Of a stretch of 64,000 nt of DNA, positions 1 to 10,320 are shown piece by piece (positions within the stretch are counted from its first letter, which is position 1; every line of letters begins with the position of its first letter). The position numbers were made by a program, and so were the translations under genes. This DNA comes from Vanilla planifolia (Eukaryota; Streptophyta; Magnoliopsida; Asparagales; Orchidaceae), in the NCBI GenBank assembly GCA_023846275.1, contig CM043865.1, forward strand, positions 33,308,412 to 33,372,411, written 5' to 3'. The notes below the pieces were generated by a model. That model was not told the DNA's origin. It searched no databases and saw only the letters and a program-made list of their open reading frames with translations.

Positions 1-125
1 GATGGACACATCAATCCAGGATTCGAGACCATTTCCTTGGATTAGAAAAAGAAAAATCTCTAAGGTTAATTTTCTAATGAAAGAAATCCTGATCACGCTT
101 ATCTTTGGAGCAGGTAATTCGAAGA
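1..125 (+). promoter_or_regulatory. Distal promoter block of GLP1, shared with GLP2
   Basis: This stretch is clearly similar, in reverse complement, to 15226-15351 upstream of GLP2. Matching runs include CACATCAATCC, GAGACCATTTCCTTGGATT, AATTTTCTAATGAAA and ATCCTGATCACGCTT. The block lies about 135 bp or more upstream of the GLP1 start codon and ends before the TATA box, so it is a likely shared enhancer or simply a duplication relic. The window begins inside it, so its left end is unknown. Confidence 0.6.
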
Positions 126-177
126 CATATTCAAGCTATTAGAGAAGCGCAAAAGGACCTTCTCCCTGTCCTTTCTC

Positions 178-185
178 TATATATA
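178..185 (+). promoter_or_regulatory. TATA box of GLP1
   Basis: TATATATA lies 75 bp upstream of the GLP1 ATG at 260, at the right distance for a 5' leader of about 45-50 nt. GLP2 has the same string in the equivalent place, and GLP3 has TATAAATA. Confidence 0.65.
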
Positions 186-259
186 CATTACCCAATATAT
201 GATAGCATAGAAGCAACGCAAAGTTAAGTAAACTTGTCCAATTTTTAGAAGAAGGATCC

Positions 260-1014
260 ATGGCCTTCCACCTTTTGCTTACCCTTATTCTTGCCTTGGC
301 TGCCTCCCATACAATTGCCACTGATCCAACCCAACTTCAGGACTTCTGCGTAGCAGACAACACATCAAACGGTTTGCATGCACATCTTATGCTCTCTTAT
401 ATTCTTGCCTTCTTATGATTGAACTGAACTAAACATGCTCCAATTGGTTGATTTCTTCAGTTTTCGTCAACGGGGTGGTCTGCAAGAACCCACAGGTGGT
501 GACCGAGAACGACTTCTTCTTCCCGGGCCTCAACGTGCCCAGGAGCACCGTTAACCAGCAGGGGTCGACGGTGACGGCCGTGAACGTCATGAACCTCCCA
601 GGTTTAAACACCCTCGGCATCTCCCTAGCACGTATTGACTTCGCCCCCAACGGCGGCCTGAACCCACCCCACACCCACCCGAGGGGTACCGAGTTCTTGG
701 TGGTGTTAGAAGGCACCCTGGCCGTAGGCTTCGTCACGTCCAACAATGACAACAAGCTGTTCGCTAAAATACTCTATCCGGGCGACGTCTTCGTCTTCCC
801 CCAGGGCCTCATTCACTTCCAGATCAACATTGGGCACCAGAGCGCCGCCGCGCTTGCTGGGCTCAGCAGCCAAAACCCAGGGGTGATCACCATCGCAAAA
901 GCGATATTTGGAGCGAAGCCGCCCATATCCGACCAAGTTTTAGCAAAGGCATTTCAGCTTGACAAGAGTATCGTTGACCAACTTCAGGCCAAGTTTTGGA
1001 TGAACAGCAACTAA
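260..1014 (+). CDS. Germin-like protein 1 (GLP1), two exons
   Basis: Germin-like proteins are secreted, manganese-binding cupins of the cell wall; members have oxalate oxidase or superoxide dismutase activity, and which one applies here cannot be read from sequence. Exons are 260-371 and 461-1014, with an 89-bp GT-AG intron; the product has 221 residues, the usual family length. A signal peptide covers about residues 1-20 (hydrophobic core [11 protein letters not shown]), with mature start near [10 protein letters not shown]. Cys30 and Cys45 form the typical germin disulfide pair. Germin box 1 holds H108, H110 and E115 (HTHPRGTE) and box 2 holds H156 ([13 protein letters not shown]), so all four metal ligands are present. 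Asn34 sits in an NTS glycosylation sequon. The start is fixed by the signal peptide and by alignment with GLP2 and GLP3. The gene looks intact. It is about 91% identical to GLP2 over exon 2 by my hand count (16 differences in 178 residues). Confidence 0.93.
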
Positions 1015-1099
1015 ACCACGTCTGGTTTTGTTGTTTTGGCCTCCAAATAAGCCGGTGTGTGTGTTGCGTTGCGTATAATAATTATGAACATGCTGGTGG

Positions 1100-1105
1100 A
1101 ATAAA
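1100..1105 (+). terminator. Polyadenylation signal of GLP1
   Basis: A canonical AATAAA lies 86 bp after the GLP1 stop codon, a normal plant 3' UTR length. Confidence 0.5.
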
Positions 1106-1566
1106 AACATGGTTTATGCATTTTTATTTATGGATAATATTTATCTATTATATATTCTTTGATCTTATCTTGTCATTGACATTTGAAAGTTGGTTGACCT
1201 GGCATTCAATGTTATATATCTTATTCAAAGTATCACAACATTTTTTAGCTATAGTAGTTTTGTTTTTCAAAACTTAATATTTTCTCTTATAGCATAACTT
1301 CTCTTTAATATTTTTCTTATGTCTCATAATGTGCACTATTTGTAATACACATGTTAATCAACATATGTTGAGCTAACATGATAAGCTTAGTTGGAAAAAT
1401 TACTATAATATCATATGTAATATTATAATAAATAAGACATCATATACAATATGCACACAGACACATACATATAGATATATATATATATATATGTAAACTA
1501 ATGAATAATTAAAAATTATTGAAATATCTCTTACACAGGTCATTCTTAATTTATTCCAATATGGTT
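1106..1566. other. AT-rich intergenic stretch
   Basis: No gene is recognised here. The only distinct item is a short TA run near 1475-1492. Confidence 0.6.
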
Positions 1567-1950
1567 ATATCACACTTTTAGTGGCATTATCACCACTTTA
1601 ACCATATCACACCTTATCGTAGTATCATCACCTCTCAAGGCCATGTCATATCTCCTAGTGTTATCTTTACTATCAAGATTATATCACTTCTCATTGTTGT
1701 ATCATCAAGTAAAGGTTATTTCACATCTCATCATAGCATTTTCACAACTCCATATCACATTATATTCATTGTGTAGTCATCAATGCCTAAGATTATTTCA
1801 CTCTTGAGATAACATCATCATCATTCAAAATTACATTATATCTCATTTTGACATTAAAACCACTATGGATTATATTACAGCTTATGACATCATTATGACT
1901 TAATATTATTTTACACCTCATCATGAAATCGTTATTACTTAAAGACGTAT
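1567..1950 (+). repeat. Degenerate minisatellite, about ten units of 36-43 bp
   Basis: Units start with AT(A/T/G)TCACA(C/T)CTCAT or a variant and end in a T/A-rich tail such as AAGGTT or AAGATT. Unit starts fall near 1567, 1605, 1644, 1682, 1719, 1753 and so on. Each unit carries a second internal ATCATCAC-like motif, suggesting a half-unit ancestry. Units have diverged strongly, so the array is old. No reading frame runs through it. Confidence 0.6.
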
Positions 1951-2848
1951 TACTATATTATGTAAATAATATTACTCATCTTGTTTCTCTATTTAGCATA
2001 AAAATCACATTCAAGTAATTGGAAATATAAAAAATATTCAAAAACATATTACATTAGTGCAAAATAGCCTAACTGAATGTCAAAGATTTAACTATTTAAT
2101 TTCTCTTTTTTTACTCATTCTTTTCCTACTATTATGCATAGAGAATATATTATTTTTTATTGTACTTATAATTAAGATGCTCTAGTATGCTTGTTTCACT
2201 ATTTGAGCCTTAGGGGATCCATTAAACCTAAGCATATTTACTCTAGTTGAACATCCATTAACACTGTCAAACTCTCTAATCTTTCTTATTTGATTATATA
2301 ATGTGAACTCATTATTAAGTATATATATTGAAAAGAGAATCATCCTTTACTATAAAGAAACTTTATCACATCCTTGTATAAATGCATTCAAATTAAGAGT
2401 ATTAGGAATTATTTCACTAGAAAAAAGGATGCTAATAATAGAATACTAATGATTAAATGATCTATTAATGTAATGATCCTAATTACAATTGACAGATTAA
2501 TGAACAGGTGATGATTGAGAAAAATTAAATATTAAGAAGAATAGTAGATTATTTTAATATGACAATTAAATAAATTCAAATAGATTTAAAAGCAAAATGG
2601 TGAAGCATTATAACTACTTGAAAAAGGGAATGTTTGAAGAGGGTCTTATGTATCTAAGTGATTATGCAAGAAAAGTTGCCAAATTGATATGAAAAGTATT
2701 TGGATGAGAAAATAAGACAATGACCAAAGTTAAGTGGATTGGTGAATTGAAAAAGAAAATAATTGAGAGAAAAAATAAAAAAACATAAAATAATATTTTG
2801 ATAGATTTGAATTTTGAGGGTAAAAGTTTTATAAAAAAGAAGAAGAAT
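1951..2848. other. AT-rich intergenic stretch
   Basis: I see no gene or recognisable mobile element. Open frames here are short and A/T-driven. Confidence 0.55.
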
Positions 2849-4667
2849 TGTAACATCCCAAACATAGGGATGATTATTAAAATATCTATATTGAAGATTT
2901 CAAATTATTAAGTATTCAAATCAATAAAAAATAATGATTTTAAATTTAATCAAAGAATATAAAAAGTAAGTCTTTATAAAAAAAGGGACATAAGGTTAAA
3001 AGGAAATTTATTTACAAGCTTAAAAAATTCAAAATTTATTGAAAATATTAAATGGATTCAACAAATTATAAAAAGAATTATAGATATAAAATCTAAAATA
3101 ATTAGATTAATTACTTTTTTGGATATAAAAATGTGTTATTAACTTGTGATTAATAAAATTTTATTAAATAATAATGTTCTTAGCATTTTTAGGCTTAAAA
3201 ATGCTAAAAAGAATGAAATATAAAAAAATAAAATTTAATTGACTGGTGGAGCTCATGGAGAAGATTTAAACAAAATTATTTGATAATTGTTTGGAGATCA
3301 AAACAATTGAAAAATACAAGAAATAATAGAATATTCTAATTTTAATTAAATTAATAGTTTAATTAATTCCCAAAATCTCTAAGCCCTAACGTAATGAACC
3401 AATGGATGATTGTACGTAAAGAAAAACTTAATCAACTAAGAATCATTAGCAATAATGAGGTAGGAAGGTGAGGAGTTATTTGTATGATGACGTGCAACCA
3501 TTCAGGTAAAAATGAAGTGTTGGGAAGAGGGAACGACAAGGGAATCCAAAATCAATGAAGAGGTATTTGAAATTCATGAGATGTCAGACTTTGATCGAGT
3601 GCTTAGAGAGAACTAGAGAAAGCGGGGATGCTAACAAGGCACTAGAGAAAATTATTGAGAAACTAAGAAAGAATAGAGAGGGATTAGAAGAAGTACTTTA
3701 GAAAGTATTATAATAAGTCATGCAACATCAGAGGAGAAGGTTAAAGGAATAGAGCAAAGGCACAAATTTCAAGATTCATTCCAATGTGAGTCTATTATAA
3801 TCAATGATTAAGATGGGTAGGTTTATACATTTGTATATATGATAAATGTAATGTTATATGTGACTTAGGAACCCCAATAGAAAAAATGAATTAAAATTAA
3901 AAATTTTGATGATGTTTGTCATGCATTCTTGAATTGCTTTGTTTTTCTAAGTTTTACTTAGTATGATATATTTGTTATTTTAATATGATATTGCGTATAA
4001 AGTGTCTTAGTAAAATGTGCTAAAATGATAATGAACAAAAGAAGTAGTTATTCCTACTACAATAGAAGAAGAAAACAAAAAGAAAAGAAGGTAGGAACAA
4101 AGATTGGTAAAGGATTGAGGCGATTTTAAAAGTTTATAAATGTTTATGGTTAAAATTAACGACTATCATTCCATAATAATGTGTTTTACAGATGAGTTAA
4201 AAAGAGCAATCATTTTAAAATAATAATTTCATATTGGTTGTCCAAAATGATGAATATTATTCAAGAATTATAAGTTCAAAGATGAGTTAAATGAGCACTC
4301 ATTTAAAGTTTTTCTTATTTGGAATATGCCCAATCTATTTTATACAATATGAAAATCTTTTCTTTAATTAAAATAAAAGAAAAGTGTTTCAAGAAAAAGA
4401 TGAAAAAAAAATTGAAGGAACTTACATGAATAATGGGTGAAAGATAAAATCTTAAATGACATTTTTATTTTAATTCTTATCATATATTTTATTTATGTTT
4501 ATTGTTAAGATTAACCTAGAATGTTGCAAAGCCAAATTTTACTCATTTTACATATATGTAAATGATTTTGCGAGTAACAAATAATCAACTTAACCTATTT
4601 CATGACTTAATAATTTCAAATTAAGTTAAAATGTAACATAAGACTACAGGGGAGAAGTGATGTTACA
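2849..4667 (+). mobile_element. LTR-like block with TGTAACA/TGTTACA ends (possible solo LTR)
   Basis: The block starts TGTAACATCCCAAACATAGG and ends GGGGAGAAGTGATGTTACA, giving a perfect 7-bp terminal inverted repeat with TG and CA ends, as in LTRs of Ty3/gypsy chromovirus-type elements. It is about 1.8 kb, AT-rich and holds no polyprotein. The flanking 5-mers (AGAAT before, TTTTT after) do not match, so a target duplication is not supported. Fossil; family assignment is inference. Confidence 0.45.
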
Positions 4668-6640
4668 TTTTTGTATAAGCTATTAGGGTAGTTACATTTT
4701 TTGCTTTAGTGATGCACATGTAATGATATAGATATGCATTAGAACTTTAGTCCAATGTAATGTACAAACTTTATTTTAAAAAAAAGTGATAGCTATGTTT
4801 TTCAAATTTTTTAAATAGATTTTTAAAAATTAGACATAAAATAGATTTTAATTTTATTAATTGATTCATGTGTTTATAAAAAAAGAGATGTACTTTTAAA
4901 ACCAAAAGGAAAATATTAAAAAAAAAAGAGATGATGTGACATTGAACCTAAGAAAGACAAGTGAAGAGCACCACAAACTGTTTGATGGGTCACCTTCAAG
5001 CTCTAGTCATCTTGTCATCAAACAGAGTATTCAATTATTCTATTGGTCTATTTGATATAAATTGACTTATTTCATAATTAATTGAGCAAGTACTTAGACC
5101 ATTCAATATGCTTATCTAATCTTGGAAAGAAGTATAGAAATCAAACTCTATCTTTTCTCTCTCTTTTTTTTTTTTTTTTTGGGTCACAAATCATTCTAAA
5201 ACCCATTTTATAATTTTAACATTTAACTTAAGCATTTATCCATATATTTTTTTTCTTTTTTAGCACAAGCATGAGGATTACAATTTAACTAATTCAAAAC
5301 TACTTCTCATGGAAGAGCTTCCCATTCTTGCTTTCTCATCTCTTTCAAAACTATTGAAAATATTTCTTTTATACTTTCTCATCTCTAATTATAACTTTCC
5401 AAACCTCCTTCAAGAATTCCTAAAGCTTTCAAAGTTTTTTCCTATTTCGTTCACAACCTACTCGTTCAACTCAAAAAATTATCCTCACATTTAAGGCAGC
5501 TAGAAGCTATAACAAGTTGATTAAACTTCATTAATTAAAGCTTAAGGATCATTTGTCTCCCAATCCAACTCAATTAATTCACTTAATCCAGCTCAAGGCA
5601 GCAAGCTCGTGGATTAAGGGCATCTCCTCCAATAGTAACCTTGCAAGATAGTTACCATGAAGAGGCTGTTTTGTTCATAACATGCATTTTAACTCTTTTA
5701 ATTGGGTTAAAATTTCTCTCTTGTAAAGGAATATCAATTTTGTACGATTATAGAATAGAATTAAAACTATAGGCTCAGCTTTATGATTTATTCAAATCAA
5801 GCAGTTGTTATATAAAATAAAAATATTTTTTAACAATAACTTGTCCATCATATTGTACCAAACATTGCTTTTTAAAATCCCATTCAAACAACTCCTTTTA
5901 AAATTTCTTGAGTTGAAAACCAAGTGGTCATGGATTCGTTTTGCCAACTAATTTGTTGAACATCTTCGCTTTCATTGGTTAGTGATTTTAAGTTATGGCA
6001 AAAAAAAAAAAAAAATGGTCCATTTTGGTCAAAGGTCAACTGCTCCCCTCAAAAAGGACATGGGCAGAGGACTTTTTATTAAAAAAATATATTTAAAATA
6101 TTTTATGAACACACTAAACTTTTTTTAAGGTATTGATTGAAGTGCATGGTTTTGTTTAACAAATGTATGTCTCCTAGGTATTAAATATTACAAAAAGAAA
6201 TTAAAGAATTTTGAGTGAGCTAACATGCTATAGAACAAGTCCTTCTTTGAATTAGATCAAAGTTCTAGAGTTAAAGATGTATAATAGATAGTTTGCATAT
6301 GAAATTAACTTGTATAAGAGATTATTGAAATGCAATGATTGCATGTCATATTCTTTTTTATAATTGATATAAGATAAAATGTCTTTTTAATACTTGTTTA
6401 AATCGAGAAATTTCTATTACATGGGAAAGAATGAAGTATAAAATACTATTTTCACATTATCATTCTACATCTAACTATCTTGCTCTATGGTGAACTCAAT
6501 GGCTTCTCAATAATTCCACTTGTTGATGAAGAGTGTCATTTTTTTTTACTCTTGCTCATCTTAAAGACAAGACAACATCTTCTCTTTCATCATGTAATAT
6601 ACATTATAATAGAATGACGGTGTTCATATGATTTAATATG
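4668..6640. other. AT-rich intergenic stretch
   Basis: No gene is recognised. It contains a poly-T tract near 5166-5180 and a poly-A tract near 6000-6015. The only open frame of note (5309-5494) is a low-complexity L/F/S-rich reading with no domain. Confidence 0.55.
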
Positions 6641-7060
6641 ATTATAGAAAATTTTGCTTGATTTGATATATTTATGTTTAATTTAAGTTAAAATGAATTA
6701 CATATGAGGCTCTTATGATATTTTTATCTTTTTTTTTCTCATATAAAGATAATATGTTAGGTGGATCAATTCTATTTCCAATGATATTTAAGTTTCTTTT
6801 TAATTTAGTTTTCTAGTTGTTCCATGACATAGAACTAGGTTTCTCTTTAATAAAAACATACTCAAATTATAAATTATGAATTTCCCAAATTATCAACTTG
6901 ACAATAATGTTTTTCTTGTTATGCCATTAAACATAGTCTCCTACCTGCATATGATACACCACAACTGATATTGTGTAGGAATTGTTTTTTGTAATACTCA
7001 TTAAGAATCACTAAAATATTATTTGGGAGAGGCATTCCTTCAATGGACAAAAGTCATATA
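6640..7060 (+). repeat. Dispersed repeat S, copy 1, left part
   Basis: This segment matches the reverse complement of about 24890-25330. Shared runs include CTCATTAAGAATCAC, GCATATGATA and, in nearly the same order, TTCTATTTCCAATG and ACTCAAATTATAAATT. The right part of the same repeat resumes at 10059, after the solo LTR, so the LTR landed inside this older repeat. The repeat family is not recognised and no coding potential is seen. Confidence 0.6.
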
Positions 7061-8947
7061 TGTTATACCCGGTAAAATATTATATGTTTAATCTTCAATA
7101 ATTCAATTGTGGCTTGGATGATTTCAGATCGACAGTAGGATGAGCCAGAAGCTCAATTGGAGGCTATTGAAATTTCTGAAATTTTCTGGGGATTTTTCGG
7201 AGCACCGAGATTTTTTTTTAAAACCGGAATTTGGTTTTTTTTTTTACCGCGCGTGAACCGGACCGGAGCGGTTCAGCGAAGGCGGGGCGGTTCGCCGAGG
7301 TGCGTTTGCGCGTGCCTTTGGATAAGCCGCGGATAAGCGGATCGGACGGGCGAGATCAGCGGTGGAGATTAACCGGCTGATCGGGTGTTAAGCGGCGTTT
7401 TTGGAAGGTCAACCGGCGCTTAATTGGTCTTAACGGGGTATTACTGGTTTAAGCTGGGTATTTAACCTAAACTGTTCGGCTGTTAGGGTTTCGAACGGCG
7501 GCTAGAGGCGAAGTGTTCGCGGCGAACGGCGGTACTTTCCGGCAGCCTTCCAAGGGGCTTTTGGTAACCGGAGGTTCGCGGGACAGAGGCGAGCATTTTG
7601 GTACCGGTTTCGTTCGGCGAGGAGCTGCGGTTGATCGCGTGCGAGCTTCACCGTTGCCGGCGAGCAAAGGTAGGAAATTCAGATTTAAATCAGTTATTTA
7701 GCAAATTAAAAATATGGATTATTTTGCAAATAGCTACTTGAGCATGCGGATATGGGTTTTTGGAATTGATTAATGCAATTTATTGATTTTAGCATTTTAG
7801 GGTTTTTTTTTTATGAAGAAGAATATATATATATTCCGCCGAATTAGAATTTCTGTGCATAGAAGCATGCCTTAGGTTTTGATATTATCATATTGCCATT
7901 ATTCAGGTTATCTGAATGCTAGAATGATTTTAATTTCATGAATTGGCATAGTCGGATCGGACAACACTTCGGCGAAAATTTTTGCATGGACATCTAGCTT
8001 CGCGACTTGATTATATGGAATTTTTAGGCTAGTACGAGCTTTAGGCTAGCGTCCCCTTGCGTTCGGTCGCCGGAAATCGACGGGAAAAACGGAGATTTTC
8101 GGAAAGTCGACGGTTAAGATTTCGCGGGCGACGGGCGAAGGAAGGGGATGAATTAGGGCTAATTAAGGATTAGTCTGATTATTAAGTGAATAATTATATT
8201 AATTATTAATATTTATACGTTAAGCGTCGGCCCGAATTCGGATTATTAACTTCGGCCGGCGGGGTTCTCGGCTCAGGGCGTAAGGGTTCCGAACCGGCGA
8301 CGAGAACCGGTTCAGGGGAAGTGCGGCGCGGATGAGAGAGAAGCGGAAGAAAAAAAAAATTAATTCGGAAATTAATCCGAATTTTCGGAAAAAGGATATG
8401 CGGATTTTAAATTCGGAAATTTATTTCGAATTTCGGAAAATGGATAAAGGGCGGAAATTGATTTTGGAATTTAAAATTTCCTGAAGTGAGGAAGAGGTGA
8501 TTTTTGGAAATCACGTAGCCAAGTTGAAATTGACTGTTGGAAATTACCCATAAATTCAGTGTAGCTGGATTAGTTGGAAGGAAGTGTGACACTTGGGTAC
8601 TACCAGAATAGTCAGAACTTTGGTACAGTTTGTGTTGCTTGGATGACAATGACATGGATTGAGTCAGTTTACTCAATGTTGGCATATTTCATGGATTGGC
8701 ATATTGGACCGGACTACTATAGGCCCTATATGATGTTTTAGGGTAGTTGTGGTAGGTAACTGTGCGGTACAGACTTAGCTTCCACAGTATACATGTGGAC
8801 TGGTATGCGCCTTGTTGTATCTGGACACATGTTGCCGAATCTTGGAGTTAGAGCTTGGCAATGACTGTAGGGGCGTGAGCTTCTATGGAAATTGTTGGGA
8901 GAGGACTTCTTGGGACGGTGGCTGAGTCGATCTCTTCTGGTCCATGA

Positions 8948-9052
8948 GTGTAGGCCTGCGCGCCTGAGGGTGGCAGGGGTGTCTCGCCGTGGCTAGCCAA
9001 GTGTGTAGGCCTGCGTGCCTGAGGGTGGCAGGGGTGTCTCACGTTGGCTAGA
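8948..9052 (+). repeat. Two-unit minisatellite inside the solo LTR (about 55-bp unit)
   Basis: GTGTAGGCCTGCGYGCCTGA and the following GGGTGGCAGGGGTGTCTC occur twice in tandem, differing at few positions. It is part of the 7061-10053 LTR. Confidence 0.8.
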
Positions 9053-9120
9053 GATTTATGGGACTGGTTCTGTCTATAGTCTCCAGGAGATTGATTGACG
9101 AGAGACACTGCGGTGTCGGG

Positions 9121-9219
9121 TGCCATGCGTGCGCAGAGATGGGCGTGTCCCGCTGGCATGCTTGCTTAGGCGCCATGCGTGCGCAGAGATGGGCGTGTCC
9201 CGCTGGCATGCTGCCTAGG
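9121..9219 (+). repeat. Two-unit minisatellite inside the solo LTR (50-bp unit)
   Basis: GCCATGCGTGCGCAGAGATG followed by GGCGTGTCCCGCTGGCATGC occurs twice in tandem, almost identical. It is independent of the 55-bp repeat just upstream. Confidence 0.85.
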
Positions 9220-10058
9220 AGCACAGAGGAGAGCTACTCTGGTGTGACTGGGGGTGACTGTGGTTGGTCAGAGTCTGGGACTGAGAGTGCCTTTCTACCC
9301 TACATTGTTATGCTGTATTTCTATACTCTTGCTATTATCCTTCTCTTGCATGAGAGTTTTTTTTACTAGCTGTCTTTCCTACTGGGCGTAGCTCATTCCT
9401 TTATTATCTATATTTTTCCAGTGGCTCGGCAGACTTGACGCCACCCAGCTTTAGGTGGGATCGTGATCAGTAGGCTAGTGGAGGAGATCTGATCTGTGAT
9501 TTTCTGAGACATTCTGGTTAGTTGATTGTTGCTGTTGGATGTATTCAGTGAGACTGTTATTCTTATGTCTTGTATTATGTGAGAGTGATTCTGACTCATG
9601 TACTCAGATGGATGATGTGGTATTTGATGGACTGTGATTTTTCATATGAGTTACATTTTTATACACTATCTTATTTTCTATCTTGACGGTATGGTGTGTG
9701 GAGCGCCATTTCATATCGGTGGATGTTATATATTTTTTTGTTGATGGTGAGGTCATTACATGACTATGAAACTTAACCTTGGGGGTTCAGACTTCTATTA
9801 GATCGGTTCTTCTACCGGTATGGGTTAGGAGTATTGGGTCTAGTAGAAGTAACATTGCGCGAGTTCATTAGTTAATTCAGGAGTCATGAACCTGATTTGA
9901 CGGTGTGCCCGAGAGATGAGATCCACATAGTTAAGGAAAGTAGGTGTGTAATGATGTGTTATATCCTATGTTTTTCGTAGGCTACTCAGGTTGGTATGGG
10001 ACGATCTGAGCTGTCTATATGTAAAAAAAAAAAAAAAAAAATGGGCTGTAACAATATA

Positions 10059-10320
10059 AAAGCAAACTATATGATAAAATTTTAACCCCTATTATAAGGG
10101 CATATAAATATCTATAAGAAAATTACAAAAAAGTGAGGAACAAAAATGATGAGCTCTAGTCATAAGATATTCCACATCAAGCTAAGGGCCAGCAACCTTG
10201 GTCACTCAAAAGGTGGGAAATTTGGCAATGTCCTAGGATACTCTCTTCTCACCAACTACGACATGCAACACACAAATTCCTTGTGCTCCAAGAAAGCCTC
10301 TAACACTATCCTAATAATTG
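10059..10320 (+). repeat. Dispersed repeat S, copy 1, right part
   Basis: This continues repeat S after the solo LTR. It matches the reverse complement of about 24540-24840 in order, for example TCAAGCTAAGGGCCAGCAAC against TTAAGCTAGAGACCACAAAC, and CCTAGGATACTCTC against CTTAGGCTACTCTC. A short open frame at 10146-10352 is within the repeat and is not supported as a gene. Confidence 0.5.

Larger units (their letters stand above)
7061..10053 (+). mobile_element. Solo LTR, 2,993 bp, with exact target duplication
   Basis: The element begins TGTTATACCCGG and ends GGGCTGTAACA, with the 5-bp inverted end TGTTA/TAACA. It is flanked on both sides by ATATA (7056-7060 and 10054-10058), a 5-bp target duplication typical of LTR elements. 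It has a GC-rich first third, two internal minisatellites and no polyprotein, so it is a solo LTR, normally left when two LTRs recombine and the body is lost. Its length fits large plant Ty3/gypsy LTRs; a chromovirus-like assignment is inference. A GCCGGCGA then RGGTARGAAAT block near 7657-7679 resembles one in the 36-39 kb LTR family. The open frames inside are not genes. Confidence 0.85.

Noticed and set aside
429-936. Minus-strand open frames over GLP1 (and similar antisense frames over GLP2, GLP3, HPPD and GT47)
   Set aside because: They are shadows of GC-rich exons; the sense frames contain complete known domains.
7467-7701. Open frames in both strands at the GC-rich start of the solo LTR
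   Set aside because: They lie inside the LTR 7061-10053, have no domain, and owe their openness to GC content.
8848-9369. Two frames of 103 residues in opposite strands
   Set aside because: They run through the minisatellites of the solo LTR and have no recognisable motif.
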